DNA of 64,000 nucleotides from Paraburkholderia acidisoli (lineage in GTDB: Bacteria; Pseudomonadota; Gammaproteobacteria; Burkholderiales; Burkholderiaceae): contig NZ_CP046916.1 in assembly GCF_009789675.1 (NCBI RefSeq), positions 1-64,000 of the forward strand, written 5' to 3'. Shown here piece after piece: positions 34,014 to 43,266 of this stretch. The notes beneath the pieces are model-generated. The model did no database searches, was not told the DNA's origin, and saw only the letters and a list, made by a program, of their open reading frames with translations. Numbering within the stretch: position 1 is the first letter of the stretch; each line of letters starts with the position of its first letter. The translations under genes and the position numbers were made by a program.

Positions 34014-34036
34014 ATTGATTCGGATATCGAATCAAT
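34014..34036. repeat. AT-rich inverted repeat between convergent genes
   Basis: ATTGATTCG and CGAATCAAT are perfect 9-bp arms around GATAT, overlapping the stop of the NlpD-like gene. It may act as a bidirectional terminator, though no T-run follows on either side. Confidence 0.5.
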
Positions 34037-34841
34037 TCACCCACGGCGTAAGTGGTCCCGAATCGGCGGGCAGATACGCGAGCGGGTCCACTGCCTGGCC
34101 GTTTTCGCGCATCTCGAACTGAAGCCGCCCTTCGCCCTTGTCGTCCGGGTCTTTGCCGTGCACACCCATTTCGGCGAGCGGCGCGCCGCGCGCGACCGTC
34201 GCGCCTTCCGCAACCAGCAGGCGGCGGTTGTTGCCGTAAGCCGTCACGAAATGATCGTCGTGCTTGACGATCACCATCAGGCCGTAATCCTTGATCTTGT
34301 CGCCCGCGTAGACCACGCGGCCGGCCGCCACGGCCTTGACCGGCGTGCCCGCGCGCGCTTCGATTTCGATGCCGCGCGCACCGTGCGTGTCGAACTCGCG
34401 CACCACCGTGCCGCTCACGGGCCAGATGAAGCGTTTCGATGGGTCGGCGTTGGCCTTTGCGTTCGCCGCGGTTTTCGTTTCGATCGTCGCATTCTTCGAA
34501 CCGGCCACTGCGCTTGCCGCTTTCGAGCCGTTGCCCGCAAGCGGCCCCACGCGCAGCATCTGGCCAGCAAGCAAGGGCTCCGAGGTCGTCATGCCGTTCC
34601 ACTGCGCGAGGTCCGCCTCGCGCCGGCCGAACGCACCCGCGACGCTGGCGAGCGAGTCGCCGGGTTGCACGCAGTAGTACCCGGCCGACGCGCTCACGCA
34701 CGCGTGCGCCTGGTAGGTCGGCAGGTTGAAGGAATTGTCGGTGGCGCAACCGCTGGCGAGCAGCGCCGCGAGCGCGGCGGCAACCAAAAAGCCCGGGAAG
34801 CCGAGGCCGCTCTGGCCCCGAGGCAGGCATCGTCGTGTCAT
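34032..34841 (-). CDS. NlpD-like lipoprotein with LysM and degenerate M23 (LytM) domain
   Basis: A 269-residue outer-membrane lipoprotein: signal peptide with lipobox LASGC (Cys at about 33), LysM domain (CVQPGDSLASVAGAFGRRE), and a C-terminal LytM fold beginning FIWPVSGTVVREF. The zinc-binding residues of active M23 peptidases are missing: the HxH motif reads LQFEMR and the HxxxD region reads GIEIEA. It is therefore probably an activator of an amidase, as NlpD is for AmiC, rather than a peptidase. The start at 34841 has GGAG seven nt upstream; a longer frame begins 30 nt earlier. Confidence 0.85.
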   Translation of the reverse strand: MTRRCLPRGQSGLGFPGFLVAAALAALLASGCATDNSFNLPTYQAHACVSASAGYYCVQPGDSLASVAGAFGRREADLAQWNGMTTSEPLLAGQMLRVGPLAGNGSKAASAVAGSKNATIETKTAANAKANADPSKRFIWPVSGTVVREFDTHGARGIEIEARAGTPVKAVAAGRVVYAGDKIKDYGLMVIVKHDDHFVTAYGNNRRLLVAEGATVARGAPLAEMGVHGKDPDDKGEGRLQFEMRENGQAVDPLAYLPADSGPLTPWVN

Positions 34842-35033
34842 GGCGAATCTCCGCGATCCAGAATGAGTCAAGAGGAATCGCCGGCCTTCCGGCCGGCAAA
34901 ACCCGCTTAACGCAGACCATAGTCGCGCGTTGACCGCCTGACTCGCTTCCTGACAATGCTTGACACACGCCCACGCCGAGCGCGAAACCCAGAGCCAGCC
35001 TTCGCGAGAATACCCGTAGGAATACGTCGAAAA

Positions 35034-36773
35034 TCAGTGCGAGTGACTCGGTACGTCGGCACCGCGACAGCCCACGAGAAAGTCGAAATCGCAGCCTTCG
35101 TCCGCTTGCAGCACGTGCTCGACGTAGAGCTTGCGATAACCGCTTTGATCGGCGGGATTCGCCTGTTGCGCGGCCTTCCATGCGTCGAGCCGCGCGCGCA
35201 TCTCGTCGTCGCCGATCTCCAGATGCAACGTGCCGCGTTCGCAATCGAGTTCGATCCAGTCGCCGTCACGCACGATCGCGAGCGGGCCGCCCGCGCGCGC
35301 TTCGGGCGCCACGTGCAGCACCACTGTGCCGTACGCCGTGCCGCTCATGCGCGCGTCGGAAATGCGCACCATGTCGGTCACGCCTTCGCGCAACAGCTTG
35401 GGCGGCAAACCCATATTGCCGACCTCGGCCATGCCCGGATAACCCTTCGGTCCGCAGTTCTTCATCACGAGCACCGAGTCGGCGCTCACGTCCAGATCGG
35501 GGTCGCCGATGCGCGCCTTGTAGTCGTCGAAATTTTCGAACACCACGGCGCGGCCACGATGCTTGAGCAACGTTTGCGTGGCCGCGGACGGCTTCAGCAC
35601 CGCGCCGTTGGGCGCGAGATTGCCGCGCAGCACGCACAAGCCGCCGTCGGCCACGAGCGGCGTGTCGAGCGGGCGAATCACCTCGGCGTTGTGAATGGGC
35701 GCCTCGCGCACGTTCTCCCAGAGCGTCTTGCCGTTGACGGTGAGCGCGTCCGGATGCGGCAGCAGGTTCGCTTCGCCCAGGCGCCGCAGCACCGCCGGCA
35801 AACCGCCCGCGTAATAGAACTCCTCCATGAGGAAACGCCCCGACGGTTGCAGGTCGACTAGTGTGGGCGTGCCGCGCCCGATGCGCGTCCAGTCGTCGAG
35901 TTCGAGCTTCACGCCGATACGGCCCGCGATCGCTTTCAAATGGATCGCCGCATTGGTCGAACCGCCGATGGCCGCATTGGTGCGGATGGCGTTTTCGAAC
36001 GCCGCGCGCGTGAGGATCTTCGAGAGCTTGAGATCCTCGAGCGCCATCTGCACGATGCGCATGCCCGACATGTGCGCGAGCACGTAGCGGCGTGCATCCA
36101 CGGCGGGAATGGCCGCGTTGTGCGGCAACGAAACGCCGAGCGACTCGGCCATGCACGCCATGGTCGAGGCGGTGCCCATGGTGTTGCAGGTGCCCGCCGA
36201 GCGCGACATGCCCGCTTCCGCGGACATGAATTCGTGTATCGAGATCTTGCCCGCCTTCACCTGTTCGCTCAGTTGCCACACCACCGTGCCCGAGCCAATG
36301 TCGCGGCCTTCGTGCTTGCCGTTGAGCATCGGGCCGCCCGTCACGACGATCGCGGGCACGTCGCAGCTTGCCGCGCCCATCAGCAAGGCGGGCGTGGTCT
36401 TGTCGCAGCCCACGAGCAGCACGACCGCATCCACGGGATTGCCTCGTATGGATTCCTCAACATCCATGGAAGCCAGATTGCGCGTGAACATCGCCGTGGG
36501 CCGCAGATTCGATTCGCCATTGGAAAACACGGGGAATTCGACCGGAAAGCCCCCGGCCTCGAACACGCCCCGCTTCACGTGTTCCGCGATCTTGCGGAAA
36601 TGCGCGTTGCACGGCGTGAGTTCCGACCACGTATTACAGATGCCGATGATCGGTTTGCCGTCGAACTCGTGATCGGGAATGCCCTGGTTCTTCATCCAGC
36701 TCCGGTACATGAAGCCGTTCTTGTCCGCGGTGCCGAACCACGCAGCCGAGCGAAGCCTCTTGCGGGTGTTCAT
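35034..36773 (-). CDS. IlvD/Edd-family sugar-acid dehydratase (L-arabonate dehydratase-like), copy 1
   Basis: A 579-residue iron-sulfur dehydratase of the IlvD/Edd family. The three cluster cysteines are Cys46 (GICNTW), Cys123 (GCDKTTPA) and Cys196 (GTCNTMG). It closely follows known L-arabonate dehydratases (EC 4.2.1.25), which turn L-arabonate into 2-keto-3-deoxy-L-arabonate. A paralog of nearly the same sequence lies at 53610-55361. This copy is divergent from the YtfQ-type transporter operon and shares an operator-like region with it, so it may serve sugar acids from the sugar that system imports. Related enzymes also accept D-fuconate or D-galactonate. Confidence 0.85.
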   Translation of the reverse strand: MNTRKRLRSAAWFGTADKNGFMYRSWMKNQGIPDHEFDGKPIIGICNTWSELTPCNAHFRKIAEHVKRGVFEAGGFPVEFPVFSNGESNLRPTAMFTRNLASMDVEESIRGNPVDAVVLLVGCDKTTPALLMGAASCDVPAIVVTGGPMLNGKHEGRDIGSGTVVWQLSEQVKAGKISIHEFMSAEAGMSRSAGTCNTMGTASTMACMAESLGVSLPHNAAIPAVDARRYVLAHMSGMRIVQMALEDLKLSKILTRAAFENAIRTNAAIGGSTNAAIHLKAIAGRIGVKLELDDWTRIGRGTPTLVDLQPSGRFLMEEFYYAGGLPAVLRRLGEANLLPHPDALTVNGKTLWENVREAPIHNAEVIRPLDTPLVADGGLCVLRGNLAPNGAVLKPSAATQTLLKHRGRAVVFENFDDYKARIGDPDLDVSADSVLVMKNCGPKGYPGMAEVGNMGLPPKLLREGVTDMVRISDARMSGTAYGTVVLHVAPEARAGGPLAIVRDGDWIELDCERGTLHLEIGDDEMRARLDAWKAAQQANPADQSGYRKLYVEHVLQADEGCDFDFLVGCRGADVPSHSH

Positions 36774-36805
36774 GGCGTATGCCCACTTAGTGAGAAAGAT
36801 TAATA

Positions 36806-36886
36806 AATAGCATGACTATTAACACGCGAATGATCGGGAAAACGCTAATCGCGACCCCGCTTTCGCTTGCATATAGTTTGGCTATT
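36806..36886. promoter_or_regulatory. two ATAG-N5-CTAT operator-like palindromes
   Basis: AATAG-N5-CTATT at 36806-36820 and ATAG-N5-CTAT at 36873-36885 lie in the divergent promoter region between the dehydratase gene and the ytfQ-like gene. The centres are 66 bp apart. They are the best candidates for binding sites of the regulator of both units. Confidence 0.45.
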
Positions 36887-37040
36887 GAACCAGGCAAGCA
36901 GAGGTTCGCCGCGTGCTGAGAGGCGCGGTGCGAACCCATGGATGGCGCGATTTCCCGTGCTACTGTCCAGCCGTGATGGACGCGAGATCAGCGCCGTGAA
37001 TGACAGAAATACAACGCGCATAGCGACATCGGAGACACGC

Positions 37041-38009
37041 ATGAAACTGGCAACTCGCATGGTAAGCGGATTCGTCGCCGCGGCGGCCGCTTTTTCCCTG
37101 GCCGCGGGCGTCGCCCACGCCGACGATAAACAGATCACGCTGGGCTTCGCGCAGGTGGGCGCCGAAAGCGCCTGGCGCACGGCCAACACCGTGTCTGTGA
37201 AGGCGGCCGCCAAGGACGCCGGCATCAACCTCAAGTTCTCGGACGCGCAGCAGAAACAGGAAAACCAGATCAAGGCGATCCGCTCGTATATCGCGCAAAA
37301 AGTGGACGTGATCGCGTTCTCGCCCGTGGTGGAATCGGGCTGGGAACCGGTGCTCCAAGAAGCGAAGCGCGCGAAGATTCCCGTGATTCTCACGGACCGC
37401 AACATCGACGTGAAAGATCAGTCGCTCTACGTGACGATGATCGGCTCCGACTTCATGGAAGAAGGCCGTCGCGCGGGCAAATGGCTCGAAGCGCACTACA
37501 AGAACAATCCGGGCCCCATCAATATCGTCGAGCTGCAAGGCACCGTGGGCTCCGCGCCCGCCAACGACCGCCACGGCGGTCTGATGGAAGTGATCAAGAA
37601 CGATCCGAAGTTCAAGATCATCGCGTCGCAAAGCGGCGACTTCACGCTCGCGGGCGGCAAGCAGGTGATGGAAGCGTTCGCCAAGACGTATGGCAACAAG
37701 ATCAACGTGGTCTACGCGCATAACGACGACATGGCGCTCGGCGCGATCCAGGCCATGGAGGAAGCAGGCATGAAGCCCGGCAAGGACGTGAGCGTGGTGT
37801 CGTTCGACGCCACCAAGGGCGGCTTCGAGGCGATGATCGCGGGCAAGATGAATGTCGACGTGGAATGCAGCCCGCTGCTCGGGCCGCAGCTCATGAGTGC
37901 CGTGAAGGACGTGGTCGCGGGCAAACAGCTGCCCAAGCGCATCGTGACCAACGAAACCGTGTTCCCGATGGACGTGGCGGCGCAAACGCTGCCCTCGCGC
38001 AAGTACTGA
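37041..38009 (+). CDS. ytfQ: YtfQ-like periplasmic sugar-binding protein
   Basis: A 322-residue periplasmic-binding protein with a Sec signal peptide ending at AHA. It follows E. coli YtfQ closely: ITLGFAQVGAESAWRTANT, DAQQKQENQIKAIRSYIAQ, SPVVESGWEPVLQEAK and VYAHNDDMALGAIQAMEEAG. YtfQ binds galactofuranose; related Ara systems bind L-arabinose. The start at 37041 follows GGAGA. It heads a four-gene transporter operon. Confidence 0.85.
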   Translation: MKLATRMVSGFVAAAAAFSLAAGVAHADDKQITLGFAQVGAESAWRTANTVSVKAAAKDAGINLKFSDAQQKQENQIKAIRSYIAQKVDVIAFSPVVESGWEPVLQEAKRAKIPVILTDRNIDVKDQSLYVTMIGSDFMEEGRRAGKWLEAHYKNNPGPINIVELQGTVGSAPANDRHGGLMEVIKNDPKFKIIASQSGDFTLAGGKQVMEAFAKTYGNKINVVYAHNDDMALGAIQAMEEAGMKPGKDVSVVSFDATKGGFEAMIAGKMNVDVECSPLLGPQLMSAVKDVVAGKQLPKRIVTNETVFPMDVAAQTLPSRKY

Positions 38010-38093
38010 GTTCGATTCGCTTCCGCCCGCGCGCTGTTTCGCATTCCTGATCGACAGGAGCCTGCGGGCGGCGCGCCACTTTCACGGTTGCTC

Positions 38094-39608
38094 ATGAGCG
38101 CTGCTCCCTTACTCGAAACTGTCGGGCTGTCCCGAACCTTTCCCGGCGTGCGCGCGCTCGACCGGGTCGATTTTCGTCTGTTCCCCGGCGAGGTGCACAC
38201 GCTGATGGGTCAGAACGGCGCGGGCAAGTCGACGCTCATCAACGTGCTCACCGGCGTGCATGCGCCCGAGGCCGGCGAGATTCGCCTCGCGGGCGCTGCG
38301 GTGCACTTTTCCACGCCGCAGGACGCCGAAGCCGCCGGTATCCAGACGCTTTATCAGGAAGTCAATCTCTGCCCGAATCTCTCGGTGGCCGAGAATATCT
38401 TCGCGGGCCGCCAGCCGCGCAAGCGCGGTTTGATCGACTGGAAGACGATTCACCGGCGCGCCGAAGCCGCGCTCGCGCAGCTCAATCTCGCGCTGGACGT
38501 CACGCAGTCGCTCGACACCTACCCGATTGCAATGCAGCAAATGGTGGCGATTGCGCGCGCCGTTTCTGTCGATGCGCGCATTCTCATTCTCGACGAACCC
38601 ACCTCGAGCCTCGACGAAGGCGAGGTCGCGCGCCTGTTCGAGGTGCTGCGCAAGCTCAAGGCGTCGGGTATCGCCATTCTGTTCGTCACGCATTTTCTGG
38701 AGCAAACCTACGCGATCTCCGACCGCATCACCGTGATGCGCAACGGCGAACGCGAGGGCGAATATCTCGCCGCCGAGTTGCCCGTGCAGACGCTGGTCGC
38801 GAAGATGGTCGGCCTGAACGCGAGCGAGCGGCTCGCGCAACAGGACGACGTGCAGACGAATACAAACATTTCGGACGCCGAACCGTTTTTGAGCGCACAC
38901 GGCGTCGCGCGCCGCGGCGTGCTCGCCCCGCTCGATCTCGACGTGCGGCCGGGCCAGATTCTCGGCCTCGCCGGTCTGCTCGGCTCGGGCCGCACGGAAA
39001 CGGCGCGCCTCCTGTTCGGCGCCGACCGCGCCGACGCGGGGGCCATGCGCATCAACGGCAAAACCGTGAAGCTCGCCTCGCCGCGCGACGCGGTACGCCA
39101 CGGCATGGCGTATTGTCCCGAGGACCGCAAGAAGGAAGGCATCGTCGCGGAGCTGTCGATCCGCGAGAACATCGTGCTCGCGCTACAGGCGCAACGCGGC
39201 TGGTGGCGCATGATCCGGCGCGCGAAGCAGCGCGAACTCGCCAATGCCTACATCGAACAACTCGGCATCAAGGCGCGCGACGCCGAACAACCCATCGGCC
39301 TGCTCTCCGGCGGCAATCAGCAAAAGGTGCTGCTCGCGCGCTGGCTCGCCACCGAACCGCGCCTGCTGATACTCGACGAACCCACGCGCGGTATCGACGT
39401 GGCCGCGAAGTTCGAGATCATGGACCGCGTGCGCGCGCTCTGCGCGAAAGGCCTCGGTATCCTGTTCATCTCTTCCGAGATCAGCGAGGTGGTACGCGTG
39501 AGCGACCGCATCGCCGTGCTGCGCGACCGCCGCAAGGTCGCCGAACTCTCGGGCGCGGCGCGCAGCGAGCACGAAGTCTATGACCTCATCGCCGGAGATC
39601 GCCGATGA
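38094..39608 (+). CDS. ytfR: YtfR-like sugar ABC transporter ATP-binding protein
   Basis: A 504-residue protein with two fused ABC domains. The first has a full Walker A (GQNGAGKST) and Walker B (ILILDEPTS); the second has a shortened Walker A (GLLGSGRTE), as usual for the RbsA/MglA class, with signature LSGGNQQKV and LLILDEPTRG. It energises sugar import with the flanking permeases. Its stop overlaps the ytfT start (ATGA). Confidence 0.9.
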   Translation: MSAAPLLETVGLSRTFPGVRALDRVDFRLFPGEVHTLMGQNGAGKSTLINVLTGVHAPEAGEIRLAGAAVHFSTPQDAEAAGIQTLYQEVNLCPNLSVAENIFAGRQPRKRGLIDWKTIHRRAEAALAQLNLALDVTQSLDTYPIAMQQMVAIARAVSVDARILILDEPTSSLDEGEVARLFEVLRKLKASGIAILFVTHFLEQTYAISDRITVMRNGEREGEYLAAELPVQTLVAKMVGLNASERLAQQDDVQTNTNISDAEPFLSAHGVARRGVLAPLDLDVRPGQILGLAGLLGSGRTETARLLFGADRADAGAMRINGKTVKLASPRDAVRHGMAYCPEDRKKEGIVAELSIRENIVLALQAQRGWWRMIRRAKQRELANAYIEQLGIKARDAEQPIGLLSGGNQQKVLLARWLATEPRLLILDEPTRGIDVAAKFEIMDRVRALCAKGLGILFISSEISEVVRVSDRIAVLRDRRKVAELSGAARSEHEVYDLIAGDRR

Positions 39609-40660
39609 ATCGATCGAACCGTCCCGCGCTGCCGGCCTTGCCCCGGTGGCTCGCGCTCGTCATCAAACATCCGCTCGTGTGGCCCGCGCTCACGCTGATC
39701 GTGCTGTTCGCCGTGGACGTCGCGCATCGCGCCAATTTTCTGTCGATCACGCTGCTCGGCGGTCACCTGTTCGGCGCGCCCATCGACATCCTGATGCGCG
39801 CCGCGCCGCTCGTGGTGGTCTCGCTCGGCATGACGCTCGTGATCGCCACGCGCGGCATCGACATCTCCGTGGGCGCCGTGGTGGCGATCGCGGGCGCGGC
39901 GGCCGCCACGGTGCTCGCCGACGATCCCTCGCGCGTGGGTCTCGCGTTCGGCGCGGCACTCGCCGTGGGTCTGCTCGCGGGCGCGTGGAACGGCTTGCTG
40001 GTGGCCTTCGTGGGCATGCAGCCGATCATCGCCACGCTCATCCTGATGGTGGCCGGGCGCGGCGTCGCGCAACTGCTCACGGGCGGGCAGATCATCCCCA
40101 TCGGCGCAACCGGCTATCTGTTCGCGGGCGGCGGCTATCTGGCGCTCGTGCCGTGCGCCGTGTGGATCGCGCTGGCCGTGACGCTGCTCACCGCGCTCAT
40201 CGTCAATCGCACCGCGCTCGGTTTGTTCATCCGCTCGATCGGCGTGAATCCGGTGGCCGCGCGGCTCGCCGGTTTGTCGTCGCAAGCGGTGGTGTTCGGC
40301 GCCTACGTGTTTTGCGGCGTGACCGCCGCGATCGCGGGCATCCTGATCAGCTCGAACGTGCGCAGCGCCGACGGCAACAACGCGGGTCTGCTGCTCGAAC
40401 TCGACGCGATCCTCGCCGTGACGCTCGGCGGCACCTCGCTGCTGGGCGGGCGCTTCAGTCTCGCGGGCACGGTGCTCGGCGCGCTCATCATCCAGACGCT
40501 CACCTACACCACGTATTCGATCGGCGTGCCGCCCGAAGCGACGCTCGTCGTCAAGGCCGTGGTCGTGTTGCTGGTCTGCCTGATCCAGTCGCCGGCCGCG
40601 CGCGCGTTCGCGCTCGCGCAACTGAAACGCCTCGCGCTCGCTCGCCGCGCGCGGGCTTAA
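39605..40660 (+). CDS. ytfT: YtfT-like sugar ABC transporter permease
   Basis: A 351-residue RbsC-family permease with about ten hydrophobic segments. It includes the family stretch VIATRGIDISVGAVVAIAGA and the EAA-like LDAILAVTLGGTSLLGG. It pairs with the permease at 40696 as a heterodimer, as YtfT and YjfF do in E. coli. Confidence 0.88.
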   Translation: MNRSNRPALPALPRWLALVIKHPLVWPALTLIVLFAVDVAHRANFLSITLLGGHLFGAPIDILMRAAPLVVVSLGMTLVIATRGIDISVGAVVAIAGAAAATVLADDPSRVGLAFGAALAVGLLAGAWNGLLVAFVGMQPIIATLILMVAGRGVAQLLTGGQIIPIGATGYLFAGGGYLALVPCAVWIALAVTLLTALIVNRTALGLFIRSIGVNPVAARLAGLSSQAVVFGAYVFCGVTAAIAGILISSNVRSADGNNAGLLLELDAILAVTLGGTSLLGGRFSLAGTVLGALIIQTLTYTTYSIGVPPEATLVVKAVVVLLVCLIQSPAARAFALAQLKRLALARRARA

Positions 40661-40695
40661 CCTCCGGGTCAACACCCTGTGAACGGGAATCGAGC

Positions 40696-41841
40696 ATGAC
40701 TGATCCTGCGGCTTCCTCTTCCGGCGCACGCGCGGCCTTGCGGCGCGCCTTGCGTCCCGCCGCGCGTTTCGTCGATCCGCGCGTGCTGCCCATCGTCGTG
40801 ACCGTCGTGCTGTTCGTCGCGCTGTTCGGCTTCGGCTCGGTCATGTATCGCGGCTTCTTCTCGTTGCAGGTGCTGTTCGGCCTGCTCGTGGATAACGCGT
40901 TTTTGCTCATCGTCGCCATCGGCATGACGTTCGTGATCGTTTCGGGCGGCATCGATCTCTCGGTGGGCGCCGTGGTCGCGCTCACCACCATTCTGTGCGC
41001 CGTGGGCACCGAGAAGCTGCACTGGCCCGTGTTCGTGGTCGTGCCGCTGGTGCTGCTGTGCGGCGCGCTCTACGGCGCGGCCATGGGGGCGCTGATCCAC
41101 TTCTTCCGCCTGCAACCGTTCATCATCACGCTCGCGGGCATGTTCCTCGCGCGCGGCACCTGCTTTCTCATCACCACGCAATCGATACAGATCAACGACG
41201 CGGGCTTTCACGCGCTCTCCGAATTCACGATTCCCGTGGGCAGCGGCTCGCTCACCACGGGTTCGCTCACGGCCATCGCCATGCTGATCGCGGGCATCGT
41301 GATCGCGCATTTCACGCGTTTCGGCCGCAATGTGTATGCGATCGGCGGCAACGAGCGTTCCGCGCTGCTGATGGGCTTGCCGGTCGCGCGCACCAAGATC
41401 GGCGTGTATGCGCTCTCGGGGTTCTGCTCGGCGCTCGGCGGCGTGGTGTTCACGCTCTACGTGCTCTCGGGCTACGGCTTGCAGGCGCAAGGCATGGAAC
41501 TCGACGCGATCGCCGCCACCGTGATCGGCGGCACGCTGCTCACGGGCGGCGTGGGCTACGTGATCGGCTCGGTGTTCGGCGTGGGCATACTCGGCACGAT
41601 CCAGACGCTCATCACGTTCGACGGCACGCTCAGTTCGTGGTGGACGCGCATCGTGATCGGCGCCCTGCTCTGCGCGTTCTGCCTCATGCAGCGCGCGACC
41701 GAGCGCCACGCCGCGCGGCGCAAGTCCACCGGCACGGGACGCGGCGCGCCGCGCGCGCATTCGCGTGCGCAAACGGCGCCCGGCGACGAAGTCAAACTCG
41801 CCGCGCCGCCGCCGGGACTGCACGAAGCGAAAGGTGCTTAA
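40696..41841 (+). CDS. yjfF: YjfF-like sugar ABC transporter permease
   Basis: A 381-residue RbsC-family permease with the sequence MTFVIVSGGIDLSVGAVVAL and LDAIAATVIGGTLLTGGVGY. About 45 C-terminal residues form a basic, Pro/Ala-rich tail beyond the normal YjfF length. It is the last gene of the operon, 35 nt after ytfT. A weak hairpin (41862-41880) follows the stop. Confidence 0.88.
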   Translation: MTDPAASSSGARAALRRALRPAARFVDPRVLPIVVTVVLFVALFGFGSVMYRGFFSLQVLFGLLVDNAFLLIVAIGMTFVIVSGGIDLSVGAVVALTTILCAVGTEKLHWPVFVVVPLVLLCGALYGAAMGALIHFFRLQPFIITLAGMFLARGTCFLITTQSIQINDAGFHALSEFTIPVGSGSLTTGSLTAIAMLIAGIVIAHFTRFGRNVYAIGGNERSALLMGLPVARTKIGVYALSGFCSALGGVVFTLYVLSGYGLQAQGMELDAIAATVIGGTLLTGGVGYVIGSVFGVGILGTIQTLITFDGTLSSWWTRIVIGALLCAFCLMQRATERHAARRKSTGTGRGAPRAHSRAQTAPGDEVKLAAPPPGLHEAKGA

Positions 41842-42071
41842 GTGGCGCGAGTAAGCTCGTTGTCATCGAGGTTTGATGACGATGTTTTCGTTACGGGTAT
41901 ACATGGATTAGGAGCCCTGAACGCCCTGCACTAAGATTTTTGCGGTACCGCTCCGGCGCCAGGTTTTCATACGTCCGCCATCCACCGGTACTGTCCACTA
42001 TCTGCACATCTGCACACGCTTCGACATTTAAGTCGTACCCATCGACCACGAAGAGAAGACCGGAGGAAGAC

Positions 42072-43178
42072 ATGGCGCAGGATCGGGATGACGCAAAAGA
42101 CAACAAAGGCAGCTTGATCGACACGGGCCGGCGCGGCCTCATGCAGGGCGCGGGCCTCGGCGCCGCGCTCTCGCTGATGGGCGCGGTGGGCGGCGGCGGA
42201 CTCATTTCGCAGGCGCAAGCCGCCGAAGCGGCATTTCCCGCGCACAAGAAATGGAAGATCGTGTTCGTGAATCACGTGACCACGAATCCGTTCTTCGTGC
42301 CCACGCAATACGGCATTCAGGACGCCTGCTCGCTGCTCGGCATGGACTACCAGTGGACCGGCTCGGCCACTTCCGACGCGGGCGAAATGGTGCGCGCCGT
42401 GAACGCCGCGATCGCCGCGAAAGCCGACGCCATCGCCGTGCCCATCGTCGATCCCACTGCGTTCGACAAACCCATCCAGGCGGCGCTCGACGCGGGCATT
42501 CCGGTCTTCGCCTACAACGCCGACGCGCCGCGCGGCAAGACCAGCCCGCGCCTCGCCTATATCGGCCAGGATCTGTATCTCTCGGGCTATCAGATGGGCG
42601 AGCGCATCGTCAGTCTGATCGACAGCGGCATGGTGGCGCTCTTCATCGCCACGCCGGGACAGCTCAACATCCAGCCGCGCCTCGACGGCGCGAGCGACGC
42701 CATCAAGAAGTCGGGCAAGAAAATCGACATTCAGACCGTGGCCACGGGCGCGACCGTCAACGAAGAACTTTCGAAGATCAAGTCGTTCTACCTCGGCCAT
42801 CAGGACCTCAAAGGCATGTTTGCCGTCGATGCCGGCAGCACGCAGGGTGTCGCGCAGGTCATGAAGGAATCGAACCTGCCTTCGAAGGGCGTGCACGGCG
42901 GCGGCTTCGACCTGCTGCCGCAAACCATCCAGTTGATCCACGAAGGCTTCCTCGACTTCACCATCGACCAGCAGCCGTACGTGCAGGGCTTTTACACGGT
43001 GGTGGAAGCGTTCACGTTCCTCGCCTCGGGCGGTCTCGTGGGTCCGGCCAACATCAACACGGGCCTGAAGTTCGTGACGAAGGACACGGTCGAGCCGTAT
43101 CTGAACACGTCCACGCGTTACGAAGGCAAGACCACCAAGCCGCAGATCGTGCCGATGAAAGGCGCGATCAAGTCGTAA
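42072..43178 (+). CDS. sugar-binding protein with twin-arginine signal
   Basis: A 368-residue RbsB/XylF-class binding protein. The N-terminus has a long polar region, then RRGLMQGAGLGAALSLMGAV, a twin-arginine-type signal, and cleavage near AQAAEA. The mature part has the type I periplasmic-binding fold (KIVFVNHVTTNPFFVPTQYG, IAVPIVDPTAFDKPIQAALD). The substrate cannot be read. It is the first gene of a binding protein-permease-ATPase operon resembling frcBCA. The 230-nt gap upstream should hold the promoter; nothing clear was seen in it. Confidence 0.82.
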   Translation: MAQDRDDAKDNKGSLIDTGRRGLMQGAGLGAALSLMGAVGGGGLISQAQAAEAAFPAHKKWKIVFVNHVTTNPFFVPTQYGIQDACSLLGMDYQWTGSATSDAGEMVRAVNAAIAAKADAIAVPIVDPTAFDKPIQAALDAGIPVFAYNADAPRGKTSPRLAYIGQDLYLSGYQMGERIVSLIDSGMVALFIATPGQLNIQPRLDGASDAIKKSGKKIDIQTVATGATVNEELSKIKSFYLGHQDLKGMFAVDAGSTQGVAQVMKESNLPSKGVHGGGFDLLPQTIQLIHEGFLDFTIDQQPYVQGFYTVVEAFTFLASGGLVGPANINTGLKFVTKDTVEPYLNTSTRYEGKTTKPQIVPMKGAIKS

Positions 43179-43266
43179 CCGGCCGTTCGATTCGTCGCGC
43201 CCGCCAACCGGGCGCGATCCCCAGCGTGACTAACCGCGCGATTGACCGCGCGACCAACCGGGCGTC

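Noticed and set aside
41862..41880. Hairpin after yjfF as a terminator
   Set aside because: Only a 6-bp stem (GTCATC/GATGAC) with an interrupted T-run; too weak to list as a feature.
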